From the NCBI RefSeq assembly GCF_007829835.1, contig NZ_VIWP01000003.1, positions 372,001-436,000 of the forward strand: a stretch of DNA of 64,000 bases, given 5' to 3'. The stretch's first letter is position 1, and each line of letters begins with the position of its first letter. The notes under the pieces were generated by a model that worked only from the letters and a program-made list of their open reading frames with translations, did no database searches and was not told where the DNA came from. Positions 9,581 to 19,900 of the stretch are shown here, piece by piece. This DNA is from Neorhizobium alkalisoli (GTDB taxonomy: Bacteria > Pseudomonadota > Alphaproteobacteria > Rhizobiales > Rhizobiaceae). A program made the position numbers and the translations under genes.

Positions 9581-10970
9581 TTTGGCGCTGCAGAAGCAGC
9601 CAGAAGCGGCCGCAAAGCAGGAAAGCGGCGGCGGCAAGGCCGAGCACGAAACCGAACCAGATGCCCTCGCCCTTGAAGCCGAGCGGGAAGGCAAACACCC
9701 AGGCGCAAGCAAAACCGATCGGCCAATAGGCGATCAGCGCCAGGATCATCGGCACACGCGTATCCTTGAGGCCACGCAGCAGGCCGGCACCGACCGCCTG
9801 CACGCCGTCGGCAAGCTGGAAGACACCGGCAATCACGATCAGCGGCGCGGCGAGATCAAGAACAGCCTGCGCATCGGCCTGGCGGATATCGAGGAACAGC
9901 GCCCCCAGTTCACGTGGAAAGACCGCAAAGATCAGGCCGCCGACAAAGGTGAAGCAGACGGCGGAAAAACCTGCCGCCAGCGCCGCCTTGCGCACGCCCT
10001 CCATGTCTCTGCGGCCATAGGCGAGACCGACACGAACCGTCGCCACCTGAGCGAGGCCGAACGGGATCATGAAGGCGATCGAGGCGAATTGCAGCGCGAT
10101 GCCGTGCGCGGCCAGTTCCAGCTTGCCGATATTGCCCATCATCAGCGAGGCGGCGGCAAACAGGCCTGTCTCGGCAAGGATGGTAAAGCTGATCGGCAGG
10201 CCGAGCATGGCGATTTCGCCCAGCATCGGCCAGTCGGAACGCCAGAAACGCACGAACACCTCGTAACGCTTCAAGACCTCCTGCCTCTGGATATAGAGGA
10301 CCGACAGAATGAAGCCGGTGAGATTGGCGCAAACGGACGCGATGGCTGCCCCGTGCAGGCCGAGCTTCGGCGCACCGAAATGGCCGAAGATCGTCAGATA
10401 GGCGACGACGCCATTCAGCAGGAACATGCCGATCGTCACGTAAAGGACGATGCCGCCCTTTTCGAGCCCGGTCAGGAAGGAGCGCAGCACCATCAGCCAC
10501 AGCGCAGGGAAAATGCCCCATTGTACGATCCGCAGGTAGCTTTCGGCCATGGCGGCGACATCCGGCGCCTGCCCCAGCCTCAGCAGGATCGGCTGCGAGA
10601 ACCAGAGGACCGGCGCAGTCAGCATGGCATAACCGGTCACCACCCAGAGGCCCATGCGCACGGACCGGCGCACGGAAACGGTATCCTTGCGCCCCAGCGC
10701 CTGGGCGACCATCGGCACGACGGCCGCGGAAAAGCCCGAACCGAAGATGAAGACGATAAAGAACATCTGCGTGGCAATGACGGCTGAGGCGAGTTCGGTC
10801 GTACCGAGCCAGCCGACGAGGATGACGTCGGTCGTATTGATCGCCATTTGCGCCAGCTGGGCGCCGACCAGAGGAACGCCGAGCGCAAAGGTCGCGCGCA
10901 GATGCGACGACCAGGAATTATCCGGTGCGGTGATCGCCATTTGCGCTGACTGAGACACGGTATTCTCCAT
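9564..10970 (-). CDS. MATE family efflux transporter (NorM-like)
   Basis: A 468-residue polytopic inner-membrane protein with about twelve hydrophobic segments arranged as two MATE repeats. It shows the family features GVPLVGAQLAQMAINTTDVI near the N terminus and the related PISFTILAETGLFAAASLMM at the start of the second half. Such proteins export cationic drugs and secondary metabolites against H+ or Na+. It converges on carA, and its stop codon lies inside the shared terminator. Its promoter carries a palindrome between -35 and -10 (11023-11051), suggesting control by a local repressor. The substrate cannot be told from sequence. Confidence 0.93.
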   Translation of the reverse strand: MENTVSQSAQMAITAPDNSWSSHLRATFALGVPLVGAQLAQMAINTTDVILVGWLGTTELASAVIATQMFFIVFIFGSGFSAAVVPMVAQALGRKDTVSVRRSVRMGLWVVTGYAMLTAPVLWFSQPILLRLGQAPDVAAMAESYLRIVQWGIFPALWLMVLRSFLTGLEKGGIVLYVTIGMFLLNGVVAYLTIFGHFGAPKLGLHGAAIASVCANLTGFILSVLYIQRQEVLKRYEVFVRFWRSDWPMLGEIAMLGLPISFTILAETGLFAAASLMMGNIGKLELAAHGIALQFASIAFMIPFGLAQVATVRVGLAYGRRDMEGVRKAALAAGFSAVCFTFVGGLIFAVFPRELGALFLDIRQADAQAVLDLAAPLIVIAGVFQLADGVQAVGAGLLRGLKDTRVPMILALIAYWPIGFACAWVFAFPLGFKGEGIWFGFVLGLAAAAFLLCGRFWLLLQRQTKTAR

Positions 10971-11022
10971 AAGACGAAAAAAGCCGCTTCCAAAAAACTT
11001 TGGCGAGCGGCGGGTAAGAATG

Positions 11023-11051
11023 CCTATATGTGAGGCAATTGCCTACGGCAA
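11023..11051 (-). promoter_or_regulatory. MATE gene promoter with an operator-like palindrome
   Basis: On the minus strand TTGCCG (11046-11051) and TATAGG (11023-11028) are exactly 17 bases apart. The spacer contains the perfect 12-base palindrome AGGCAATTGCCT (11033-11044), a position typical of a TetR- or MarR-class operator. The regulator is unknown, and no regulator gene is adjacent. Confidence 0.55.
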
Positions 11052-11091
11052 GTGCTGGACTGCAACCCAGCAGTATTTTTGCGGCTGGCCA

Positions 11092-12348
11092 TCAAGGATG
11101 TTGATGGGTCGTCGCTCCTTGGTTCGCAGCCGGCGAAACGGCCGAAACCCGCCAGACGAAAACGATTGCCGCGAGCGCCATGAAACAGGATGCCGCGAAA
11201 TAGGGCGCGCCCGGAAATTCGACGATCGCCGCGCTCCCCGAAAAATGGCTGAAGAGCTGGGTGAAGATCGCCGGCCCGACGATCGTCGTCAGGCTTGTCA
11301 GGCTCGTCATGGCGCCCTGCAACTCGCCCTGGGCCGACGCTGGCACCTTGGCCGAGGCAATGCTGCGCAAGGCCGGATCGGCGATATTTTCCAGCGTCGT
11401 CAGAAAGATGACCGCATAGACCATCCAGCCCTGCCAGGCGAAAGCGTAACCGGCAAGGCCAAGACAGGAAAAGACGATCCCGACGATCGCCGTACGCCAC
11501 TCCCCAAGCACGGGAATGACCTTGGGCAACACGAACCCCATGACCAATGCCGCGCAGATGCCAAAAATCCCGAGAGAAAGACCGATCTCTGCCTCGCTCC
11601 AGCCATAACGGTAGCTGGAGACGAAGGACCAGGCGGAGGGATAGACGGCATGCGAGAGCCAGTAGAGAAACATCACCGCCAGCATCCAGCCGATCCCGGA
11701 ATAATGGCGCATCTGCCTCAGCGCCCCGAGCGGATTGGCCCGCCGCCAGTCGAAGCTCCGGCGGTTTTGCTTTTCCAACGTCTCCGGCAGCAGAAAACAG
11801 GCCGCGACGAAATTGGCAAAGGACAGAAGGCCCGCGCCGAGAAAGGGCACGCGCGGCCCCAGCTCGCCAAGCAGGCCGCCGATCACCGGCCCGACCGTAA
11901 AACCGACCCCGAAGGCGATGCCGATCAGGCCGAAATTGCGGGCGCGGTTTTCATCATTGCTGATGTCGGCGATATAGGCCGAACAGGTGGCAAAGCTGCC
12001 GCCGGAAATGCCGGCAAGCACCCGGCCGACAAACAGCATCCAGAAACTAGTCGCCGCCGCACAGATCAGGTTGTCGAGCGCAAAGGTCAGCACCGAGGCG
12101 AGCAGGATCGGACGGCGCCCGAACCGGTCCGACAGATTGCCGAGCACCGGCGCGAACAGAAACTGCATGGCCGAATAGATCAGGAGCAGCCAGCCGCCAT
12201 CGACAGCCGAAGCACTGATATCGTCGCCGGTCAGTTCGCGCAAAAAGGTCGGCAGGACCGGCATGATGATCGCAATCCCGATGATATCGAGAAACAGGAT
12301 CATGAAGACGAGGAAGAGACCGCGGCGGACGAATTTCGGATCAAGCAT
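11092..12348 (-). CDS. TetA-like MFS efflux transporter
   Basis: A 418-residue major facilitator of the 12-TM drug:H+ antiporter group, closest in pattern to class A/C tetracycline exporters. The loop 2-3 signature GNLSDRFGRRPILL and motif C (GIAFGVGFTVGPVIGG) are clear. The start at 12348 (MLDPKFVRRG) follows GAGAGA at suitable spacing; the frame is open further upstream, but that part has no membrane or family character. Similarity to Tet exporters does not show tetracycline transport: many chromosomal rhizobial homologues are annotated only as TCR/Tet family. It is upstream of, and co-directional with, the MATE gene, about 120 bases apart. Confidence 0.88.
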   Translation of the reverse strand: MLDPKFVRRGLFLVFMILFLDIIGIAIIMPVLPTFLRELTGDDISASAVDGGWLLLIYSAMQFLFAPVLGNLSDRFGRRPILLASVLTFALDNLICAAATSFWMLFVGRVLAGISGGSFATCSAYIADISNDENRARNFGLIGIAFGVGFTVGPVIGGLLGELGPRVPFLGAGLLSFANFVAACFLLPETLEKQNRRSFDWRRANPLGALRQMRHYSGIGWMLAVMFLYWLSHAVYPSAWSFVSSYRYGWSEAEIGLSLGIFGICAALVMGFVLPKVIPVLGEWRTAIVGIVFSCLGLAGYAFAWQGWMVYAVIFLTTLENIADPALRSIASAKVPASAQGELQGAMTSLTSLTTIVGPAIFTQLFSHFSGSAAIVEFPGAPYFAASCFMALAAIVFVWRVSAVSPAANQGATTHQHP

Positions 12349-12515
12349 CGATTGTCTCTCGAGCACATGATGAAAAAGAGACGATCGGATCGCCGGCTGG
12401 CCTTGATAGACCAGAAGGGAAACCGAAACAATCCATGAACATTTGAAAGTTTTTGATGGGAGCGATCGACGAAAAGCGGTTATACCGGTGACAGGGCATC
12501 GGGGGCAGGCAGAAC

Positions 12516-12995
12516 ATGATCGACCTATTCTGGCGTGGCATCGCCATCGGTATCGGCGCGACGATCCTGATGGATCTCTGGGCGTTTCTCCTGCATTTCG
12601 CCCTTGCCCAGCCAAAGCCGAACTGGGCGCCACCCGGCCGCTGGGTCCGGCACCTCGCCCATGGCCAAGTCTTTCACGACAATATCGCGGCTGCCCAACC
12701 CTATGAGCACGAACTCGCGCTCGGCTGGGCATTTCATTATCTGGTCGGCATCCTCTATGGCGTGATCTTCGCGCTAATCATCGGACCGGCATGGTTCTTG
12801 AGCCCCACATTCCTGCCTGCCTGGATCTGGGGCATCGTCACGATCGCTGGCGGCTGGTTCCTGCTGCAGCCCGGCATGGGCCTCGGCTGGGCGGCATCGA
12901 AAACGCCCAATCCGAACAAGATCCGCATCATGGGCCTGATCGCCCATACGGTGTTTGCGATCGGGCTTTATGGAACGGCGCTGATCCTGCGCTGA
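12516..12995 (+). CDS. DUF2938 family membrane protein
   Basis: A 159-residue integral membrane protein with about four hydrophobic segments (residues 5-30, 70-95, 98-122 and 136-158), fitting DUF2938. The function of the family is unknown. It diverges from the TetA-like gene (about 170 bases between starts) and converges with the metallopeptidase gene, whose stop codon begins at the very next base. No terminator separates the two convergent genes. Confidence 0.85.
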   Translation: MIDLFWRGIAIGIGATILMDLWAFLLHFALAQPKPNWAPPGRWVRHLAHGQVFHDNIAAAQPYEHELALGWAFHYLVGILYGVIFALIIGPAWFLSPTFLPAWIWGIVTIAGGWFLLQPGMGLGWAASKTPNPNKIRIMGLIAHTVFAIGLYGTALILR

Positions 12996-13901
12996 TCAGA
13001 CATCACCCGAAAACGTATCGCAGCTCTTCATGTTGCCGCTGTCGAAGCCGCGCTTGAACCAGCGCATGCGTTGCGCGGACGTGCCGTGGTTAAAACTTTC
13101 CGGGACGACATAACCCTGGCTGCGCTTCTGCAGCGTATCGTCGCCGATCTGCTGCGCGGCGTTCAGCGCCTCTTCAAGATCGCCACTTTCCAGAATGCCC
13201 TTCTGCTGGGTGAACTTGCCCCAGACGCCGGCAAAACAATCGGCCTGCAGCTCGACGCGCACCGACATGCGGTTCGAATCGGCCTCGCTCATCCGCTGAC
13301 GGGCCTGATTGACCTTGGGCAGGATGCCGAGCAGGTTCTGGACGTGGTGACCAACCTCATGGGCGATCACATAGGCCTCGGCGAAATCGCCGGCCGCGTC
13401 GAAACGCTGCTCAAGCTCGCGGAAGAAGGCCGTGTCGAGATAGACCTTACGGTCGTTCGGGCAATAGAAAGGCCCGGTTGCCGAAGAGGCGAAACCGCAG
13501 GCGGAATTGACCCGGTCGGAAAACAGGACAAGCGTCGGCTGCTCGTAGCGCATGCCCTGCGACTTGAACACGTCGCCCCAGGTATCTTCGGTATCGGCAA
13601 GGACGGTGCGCACGAAGGCCGTCATGTCGTCATTTGCCGGGGCTCGTCTGGTCGATTGCTGCTGGCTTGTGCTGCCACCACCACCATCGAAGCCGATATC
13701 GCCGCCCGACAGCAGCGTCAGCGGATTGATGCCGGTAATCCAGCAGATGATCAGGACAACGACGATACCGCCGATACCGAGCCCGCCGCCGCCACGGCCG
13801 CCACCGCCGATCGGAATACGGAAGCCGGGGCCTGAAGAGCCCATCGAAGATCCGCGCTGGTCATCGACATTGTCCGACTGGCGACGCCCTCTCCACTCCA
13901 T
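12996..13901 (-). CDS. Neutral zinc metallopeptidase, YpfJ family
   Basis: A 301-residue membrane-anchored predicted protease. After a Gly-rich N-terminal segment there is one membrane helix (about residues 44-60, IGGIVVVLIICWITGI), then an exported domain. That domain carries the zincin motif HEVGHH (around residue 190) in AYVIAHEVGHHVQNLLG. The two His are likely zinc ligands and the Glu the catalytic base. It also has the family segment ELQADCFAGVWG, which supplies a downstream acidic ligand. Length and order match the YpfJ/neutral zinc metallopeptidase family. Its substrate is not known. Confidence 0.92.
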   Translation of the reverse strand: MEWRGRRQSDNVDDQRGSSMGSSGPGFRIPIGGGGRGGGGLGIGGIVVVLIICWITGINPLTLLSGGDIGFDGGGGSTSQQQSTRRAPANDDMTAFVRTVLADTEDTWGDVFKSQGMRYEQPTLVLFSDRVNSACGFASSATGPFYCPNDRKVYLDTAFFRELEQRFDAAGDFAEAYVIAHEVGHHVQNLLGILPKVNQARQRMSEADSNRMSVRVELQADCFAGVWGKFTQQKGILESGDLEEALNAAQQIGDDTLQKRSQGYVVPESFNHGTSAQRMRWFKRGFDSGNMKSCDTFSGDV

Positions 13902-14009
13902 CTACCGTCTCCCTCTTCGCTCGATACCTGTTGGCGGCGATATAACGCAATGCCGGCGCGAACGATCCCATCCGCACCGGCCTTAATCAAAGCGGGACTC
14001 TGTCCGCCG

Positions 14010-15221
14010 TCAGGCGACGTTAAGCTGTTTCTTGCTCGGCAGGAAGACAGTGAGCAGACCGAGCGCCGGCAGGAAGGCGCAGACGGTATAGACGAAGGAT
14101 ATGCCGTAATGGTCGGCAAAGACGCCGAGCACGGCTGCCGCAATGCCGCCGACGCCGAAGGCGATGCCGAAGAAGATGCCGGCAATCATGCCGACCCGGC
14201 CCGGCACCAGTTCCTGCGCCATCACGACGATCGCCGGGAAGGACGAGGCCATGATCAGGCCGACAATGCCGGACAGAACGATCGTCATCGGCAGGTTGGC
14301 GAATGGCATGGCGAGCGTGAAAGGCAGCGCGCCGACGATCGACACCCAGATCACCACCTTCGAGCCGAACCGGTCGCCGATTGGTCCGCCGACGACGGTG
14401 CCAAGCGCGACGGCACCGAGGAAGACGAACAGCATGATCTGCGACATCTGTACGCTGACACCAAACCGTTCGATGACGAAGAAGGTGTAATAGCTGCCGA
14501 TCGAAGCCATGTAGGCATTCTTGGAGAAGGTCAGGATGGCGAGTACGGTGAGCGCCACGACCACGGTCCGCTGCGGCAGGTTATGGGCACGAACAGCCTT
14601 CTTGCGACCCTTGTTGGCGGCCATATGCGCCTTGTACCAGCGCGCAATCCAGCTCAGGACGACGATACCGACCAGCGCGATGCCGGAGAACCAGGCAACA
14701 CTGCCCTGCCCGTTCGGCACGATGATGAAAGCGGCGAGCAGCGGGCCGATCGACTGACCGAAATTGCCGCCGACCTGGAAAGTCGCCTGCGCAAAGCCGT
14801 AACGACCGCCGGAGGCAAGACGCGCAACGCGCGACGCTTCGGGATGGAAGACCGCCGAACCGATGCCGACCAGTGCCGCGGCAACGACCAGCATCACATA
14901 GACATGGCTTCCAGCCAGCAGGAACAGGCCGATAAAGGTCGCGCCCATACCGACCGGCAGCGAATAGGGATAGGGCTTCTTATCGGTAACGATGCCGATC
15001 AGCGGCTGCAGCAACGAGGCGGTACACTGGAAGGCGAGCGTCAGGATGCCGATCTGCCAGAAATCCAGCTGGTAATCCGTCTTCAGCATCGGATAGATCG
15101 CCGCGATCATCGACTGCATGATGTCGTTGAGCATATGGCAGAAGCTGGTGGCGAAAATGATCGGCAAAACCGTGGCCTCGGCCGCCGAGGCCGAGACGGG
15201 CTTGGAAGTGGCATCAGCCAT
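14010..15221 (-). CDS. Fosmidomycin-resistance-type MFS transporter (Fsr-like)
   Basis: A 403-residue, 12-TM major facilitator. The N-terminal part (FCHMLNDIMQSMIAAIYPML) and the segment GIGSAVFHPEASRVARLASGG are the hallmark pattern of the Fsr family, whose E. coli member exports fosmidomycin. Large central basic loop residues (WYKAHMAANKGRKK) separate the two halves. The start at 15221 gives the normal family N terminus. It is the third efflux pump between carA and carB. The actual substrate here is inferred only from the family. Confidence 0.9.
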   Translation of the reverse strand: MADATSKPVSASAAEATVLPIIFATSFCHMLNDIMQSMIAAIYPMLKTDYQLDFWQIGILTLAFQCTASLLQPLIGIVTDKKPYPYSLPVGMGATFIGLFLLAGSHVYVMLVVAAALVGIGSAVFHPEASRVARLASGGRYGFAQATFQVGGNFGQSIGPLLAAFIIVPNGQGSVAWFSGIALVGIVVLSWIARWYKAHMAANKGRKKAVRAHNLPQRTVVVALTVLAILTFSKNAYMASIGSYYTFFVIERFGVSVQMSQIMLFVFLGAVALGTVVGGPIGDRFGSKVVIWVSIVGALPFTLAMPFANLPMTIVLSGIVGLIMASSFPAIVVMAQELVPGRVGMIAGIFFGIAFGVGGIAAAVLGVFADHYGISFVYTVCAFLPALGLLTVFLPSKKQLNVA

Positions 15222-15385
15222 GGATGTGTCCTCCGCGCAAACGGTCGTCGTCGCTGATCGCCGCTGCTGAATAATGAGTTTCTAAAGCAGCTCTAATCGC
15301 CTCGGAAGACCCTGTCCATGTCAGCTATGCGGCTGGCGGTACGCTTTGGACACGATATCTGGCCGTGTGTGTCATAACTTCCCGC

Positions 15386-15868
15386 TCAAACCCGGCGAAG
15401 CACGTAATGCCTTTGCGCTGCCAGAAGCGCGGCAATCGCCAGACAGGCCACCAACAACATCCAGCTCGGCCCACCGGAAAACACCACCGTGTTCATGATG
15501 CGCCCCGGCACCAGCGTGAACAGGCCGGCGACCCCGATGCCGCCGACATACATGCCGATCACGCCCGCCTTGTGGGCCCGGATATTATGCGCCCGCGCCG
15601 CCGCGATCGACCGCCATATGCTGACAAGCACGAAGATCGACAGAAGATGGATCGGGCTGAAGCCATAGAAGAGATTGATCTCGTGAATGAAGAAGCTCGA
15701 AATCGCCGTTACCGCCATCAGCACCATCCAGACTTTTCCCAAGGATCGATGCAGGCGCGTGCCCTTGGGATAGATCAGAATATGCGCACCCAGAATGGCG
15801 GCCGGAATGACGGCGGCCACATGGATCTGCACGGCCAGAGAAGCATCGAGAAGCGGCTGGGTATTCAT
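15386..15868 (-). CDS. DUF2306 family membrane protein
   Basis: A 160-residue membrane protein with four hydrophobic helices and conserved histidines (HRSLGKVWM, FFIHEIN, RAHNIRAHKAGVIGMY), as in DUF2306 proteins. The start was set at 15868 (MNTQPLLDAS) because CAGGA precedes it; the longer frame adds a charged, non-membrane head. The histidines within helices hint at metal or haem contact, but function is unknown. It diverges from the LytTR regulator gene with about 100 bases between the chosen starts, and these two may be functionally paired. Confidence 0.85.
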   Translation of the reverse strand: MNTQPLLDASLAVQIHVAAVIPAAILGAHILIYPKGTRLHRSLGKVWMVLMAVTAISSFFIHEINLFYGFSPIHLLSIFVLVSIWRSIAAARAHNIRAHKAGVIGMYVGGIGVAGLFTLVPGRIMNTVVFSGGPSWMLLVACLAIAALLAAQRHYVLRRV

Positions 15869-15969
15869 GGCAATATCCTGTCGAAATCGGCATCGATTGA
15901 ACTTGCCCTCTGTTTCGGCGATGATTTGTGCGGCCTCAACCGGCATGGCGCAGACGGCGGACAAACTTC

Positions 15970-16782
15970 GTGAACCAGGCGTTTTTGAATTCCACGCTTC
16001 GTGAATTGCAGCTCTTCATCCGCTCGCCGCGCTTCTGGACCACGTTCTTTCTCGTCGTGCTGATCTTCGTCGTCAGTGGCCCCTATGGCACGCTGGAGCG
16101 GATGACGATCGGAGTACGGCTGGGCTACTGGCTGATCGTCCATGCCGTCACCTGGGCGATTGCCATCGTCTTCTCTCTCGCAGCGGAACATCTGCTGCGC
16201 AGCCGGATCGCAAGCATGTTTGCCCGGATGATGATCGGCTCACTCATCGCCGCATTGCCGATCGGCTTTGCGCTCGGCGTCATCGACTATGCCTTTTCGG
16301 GTGAGTGGACGGAAATGGACAACGGGCTTCACCGCGCCCTGTTTGCCCTGCCGCTCTGTGCCCTCTTCTGTCTGCTGAGCTGGATGACCATGCACCGGCA
16401 GATCGCGCTTGCGACGGACGAGGCAATTGTCACCCCGCCCGCTTCCAGCTCCACCGACGTTCAGGTGGAACCGGAAATCCTCGCTCGGCTAAAACCGCAG
16501 AACCGCGGAGCCCTCATTCGCCTCTCGGTCGAGGATCACTATACTGAAGTGGTGACGAGCCGCGGCCGGGAACTGGTGCTTTTGCGCTTTGCCGACGCCT
16601 TGAAGGAACTGGGCACCACGCCCGGCCTGCAGGTGCACCGCTCGCACTGGGTGGCGGATGCCGCGGTCGATAGACTGAAGCGCGAGAAAGGAAAGCTTTT
16701 CGTCGTCATGAAGGACGGCGCGGAAATTCCCGTCAGCCGACCCAATCTCGAAATCACCCGCGCCCGCTTCGGACCAGCATGA
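15970..16782 (+). CDS. Membrane-anchored LytTR DNA-binding regulator
   Basis: About 270 residues: four predicted membrane helices in the first 140, then a short linker and a LytTR DNA-binding domain (about residues 175-265) with IRLSVEDHYTEVVT, VHRSHWVADAAVDRL and VSRPNLEI. Fusing LytTR directly to membrane helices, without a receiver domain, suggests a one-component membrane sensor. Start is uncertain: GTG at 15970 has a weak GGCGGA upstream, and another GTG at 15928 has none. It diverges from the DUF2306 gene, a plausible target or partner. Confidence 0.85.
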   Translation: MNQAFLNSTLRELQLFIRSPRFWTTFFLVVLIFVVSGPYGTLERMTIGVRLGYWLIVHAVTWAIAIVFSLAAEHLLRSRIASMFARMMIGSLIAALPIGFALGVIDYAFSGEWTEMDNGLHRALFALPLCALFCLLSWMTMHRQIALATDEAIVTPPASSSTDVQVEPEILARLKPQNRGALIRLSVEDHYTEVVTSRGRELVLLRFADALKELGTTPGLQVHRSHWVADAAVDRLKREKGKLFVVMKDGAEIPVSRPNLEITRARFGPA

Positions 16783-16856
16783 CACTGCGACGCAAAGTCA
16801 TGTCGATTCCTGTCGATTTGCTGATTTATGGGGTTCCGTTGCCGGTCGGATTTGCC

Positions 16857-16956
16857 TATAAGCCGCGTCTAGCCTGAAAAGATCATGAATGCGCCCCCGA
16901 CCGGTGATCCCACACCGTGCCGGTTTTTCGCGCAGGAAAAGAAGCGGATAGAGACC
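16857..16956 (+). promoter_or_regulatory. carB leader with candidate -10 and small hairpin
   Basis: TATAAG (16857-16862) could be the carB -10, with a poor -35 (TTCCGT) 17 bases upstream. In the leader, ACCGG (16900-16904) pairs with CCGGT (16920-16924) and is followed by TTTT. This resembles a weak attenuator, with an alternative pairing CGGTG/CACCG inside it. Evidence is suggestive only. Confidence 0.3.
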
Positions 16957-19900
16957 ATGCCAAAGCGCCAAGATATCAAATCGATCCTCATTATCGGCGC
17001 GGGTCCGATCGTTATCGGCCAGGCATGCGAATTCGATTATTCCGGCACCCAGGCGTGCAAGGCGCTGCGCGAGGAAGGTTACCGGGTCATCCTGGTCAAC
17101 TCCAACCCGGCAACGATCATGACCGATCCGGGCCTTGCCGACGCCACTTACGTCGAGCCGATCACCCCCGAAGTCGTCGCCAAGATCATCGCCAAGGAAC
17201 GCCCGGACGCGCTTCTGCCGACCATGGGCGGCCAGACCGCGCTCAACACCGCGCTTTCGCTGAAGCGCATGGGCGTGCTCGACCGCTACAATGTCGAAAT
17301 GATCGGTGCCAAGCCGGCTGCCATCGACATGGCCGAAGACCGCGCCCTGTTCCGCGAGGCCATGGCCCGCATTGGCCTCGAAACCCCGAAGTCGATGCTG
17401 GCCAATGCCACCGACATCAAGGATGCCGACCGCAAGACCCATGAAGCCGAGCGCGCCAAGCTGCGCGAGAGCCTGACCGGCGACGCGCTCGACAAGGCGC
17501 TCGACGAACTGGAAAACAAGTGGAACCTCGGCGAGAGCGACCGCAAGCAGCGCTACATGGCCCATGCCATGGCGATCGGCGTGCAGGCGCTCGACGTCAT
17601 CGGCCTGCCGGCCATCATCCGCCCCTCGTTCACGCTCGGTGGCACCGGCGGCGGCATTGCCTATAACCGTTCGGAATTCTTCGAGATCGTCGGCTCCGGC
17701 CTCGACGCCTCGCCGACCACCGAAGTGCTGATCGAAGAATCGGTCCTCGGCTGGAAGGAATACGAGATGGAGGTCATCCGCGACACGGCGGATAACTGCA
17801 TCATCATCTGCTCGATCGAAAACATCGATCCGATGGGCGTCCACACGGGCGACTCCATCACTGTCGCGCCAGCCCTGACGCTGACCGACAAGGAATACCA
17901 GATCATGCGTAACGCCTCGATTGCGGTCCTGCGCGAGATCGGCGTCGAGACCGGCGGCTCGAACGTGCAGTTCGCCGTCAACCCGAAGGACGGCCGCCTC
18001 GTCGTCATCGAAATGAACCCGCGCGTTTCCCGCTCGTCTGCGCTCGCCTCCAAGGCAACCGGCTTCCCGATCGCCAAGGTCGCGGCCAAGCTCGCCGTCG
18101 GTTACACGCTGGATGAACTCGAAAACGACATCACGGGCGGCGCGACGCCTGCCTCGTTCGAACCGTCGATCGACTATGTCGTCACGAAAATCCCGCGTTT
18201 TGCCTTCGAAAAATTCCCGGGCGCCTCGCCGATCCTGACCACTGCCATGAAGTCGGTCGGTGAAGTCATGGCGATCGGCCGCACCTTTGCCGAATCGCTG
18301 CAGAAGGCCCTGCGCGGCCTCGAAACCGGCCTGACCGGCCTCGACGAAATCGAGATCCCCGGCCTCGACGACGGTGAAGACCGCCAGAACGCCATCCGCG
18401 CCGCAATCGGCACGCCGACCCCGGATCGTCTCCGCCAGGTTGCCCAGGCCCTGCGCCTCGGCATGTCCGAAAACGAGGTCCACGAGGCCTGCAAGATCGA
18501 CCCGTGGTTCATCGCCCAGTTCAAGGCGATCGTCGACATGGAAGCCCGCATCCGCGAGCACGGCCTGCCGACCGATGCCGAAAACCTGCGCATGCTGAAG
18601 GCGATGGGCTTCTCCGACGCCCGCCTCGCCTCGCTGACCTCCAAGCGTCCGAAGGAAGTGGCCGAGCTGCGCAACGCGCTCAACGTCCGCCCGGTCTTCA
18701 AGCGCATCGATACCTGCGCTGCCGAATTCGCTTCGCCGACCGCTTACATGTATTCGACCTACGAAACACCTTTCGTCGGCGAACTGCGCTCCGAGGCTGA
18801 AGTCTCGACGGCGAAAAAGGTCGTCATCCTTGGCGGCGGCCCGAACCGGATCGGCCAGGGCATCGAGTTCGACTATTGCTGCTGCCACGCTGCCTTCGCG
18901 CTGAAGGATGCCGGCTATGAAGCGATCATGATCAACTGCAACCCGGAAACGGTATCGACCGACTACGACACGTCCGACCGCCTCTATTTCGAGCCGCTGA
19001 CCGCAGAAGATGTCATCGAAATTCTCCGCGCCGAGCAGGAAAAGGGCGAAGTCGTCGGCGTCATCGTTCAGTTCGGTGGCCAGACCCCGCTGAAGCTCGC
19101 CGAAGCGCTGGAAAAGAACGGCATCCCGATCCTCGGCACTGCGCCTGACATGATCGACCTTGCCGAAGACCGTGACCGTTTCCAGAAGCTTCTGATGAAG
19201 CTCGACCTCAACCAGCCGAACAACGGCATCGCCTATTCCGTCGAACAGGCCCGCACCGTTGCCGGCGAGATCGGCTTCCCGCTCGTCGTGCGCCCGTCCT
19301 ACGTTCTCGGCGGCCGCGCCATGCAGATCCTGCATTCGGAAAGCATGCTGCAGTCCTACCTGCTCGACACCGTGCCGGAACTGGTTCCGGAAGACATCAA
19401 GCAGCGTTACCCGAACGACAAGACCGGCCAGATCAACACCCTGCTCGGCAAGAACCCGCTTCTGTTCGATAGCTACCTGTCCAACGCCATCGAAGTCGAT
19501 GTCGATTGCCTCTCCGACGGCACCGACGTCTATGTCGCCGGCATCATGGAACATATCGAGGAAGCCGGCATCCATTCGGGTGACAGTGCCTGCTCGCTGC
19601 CGCCGCGCACGCTGTCGGCCGAAATGATCGACGAACTGGAACGCCAGGCGAAGGCCATGGCGAAGGCCCTCAATGTCGGCGGCCTGATGAACGTCCAGTT
19701 CGCCATCAAGGACGGCACGATCTACGTGCTCGAAGTCAACCCGCGCGCCTCGCGTACCGTGCCGTTCGTGGCAAAGACCATCGGTGCGCCGATCGCCAAG
19801 ATCGCAGCCCGCGTCATGGCCGGCGAGAAGCTCGATGCAACCTTCGGCGCCTATGGCACGAAGCCGGATCCGCGTAACCTGAAGCACATTGCCGTCAAGG

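Noticed and set aside
16798-19887. Very long open frame opposite carB (over 1000 codons)
   Set aside because: Antisense shadow of a GC-rich gene; no start context, and the translation has no family resemblance.
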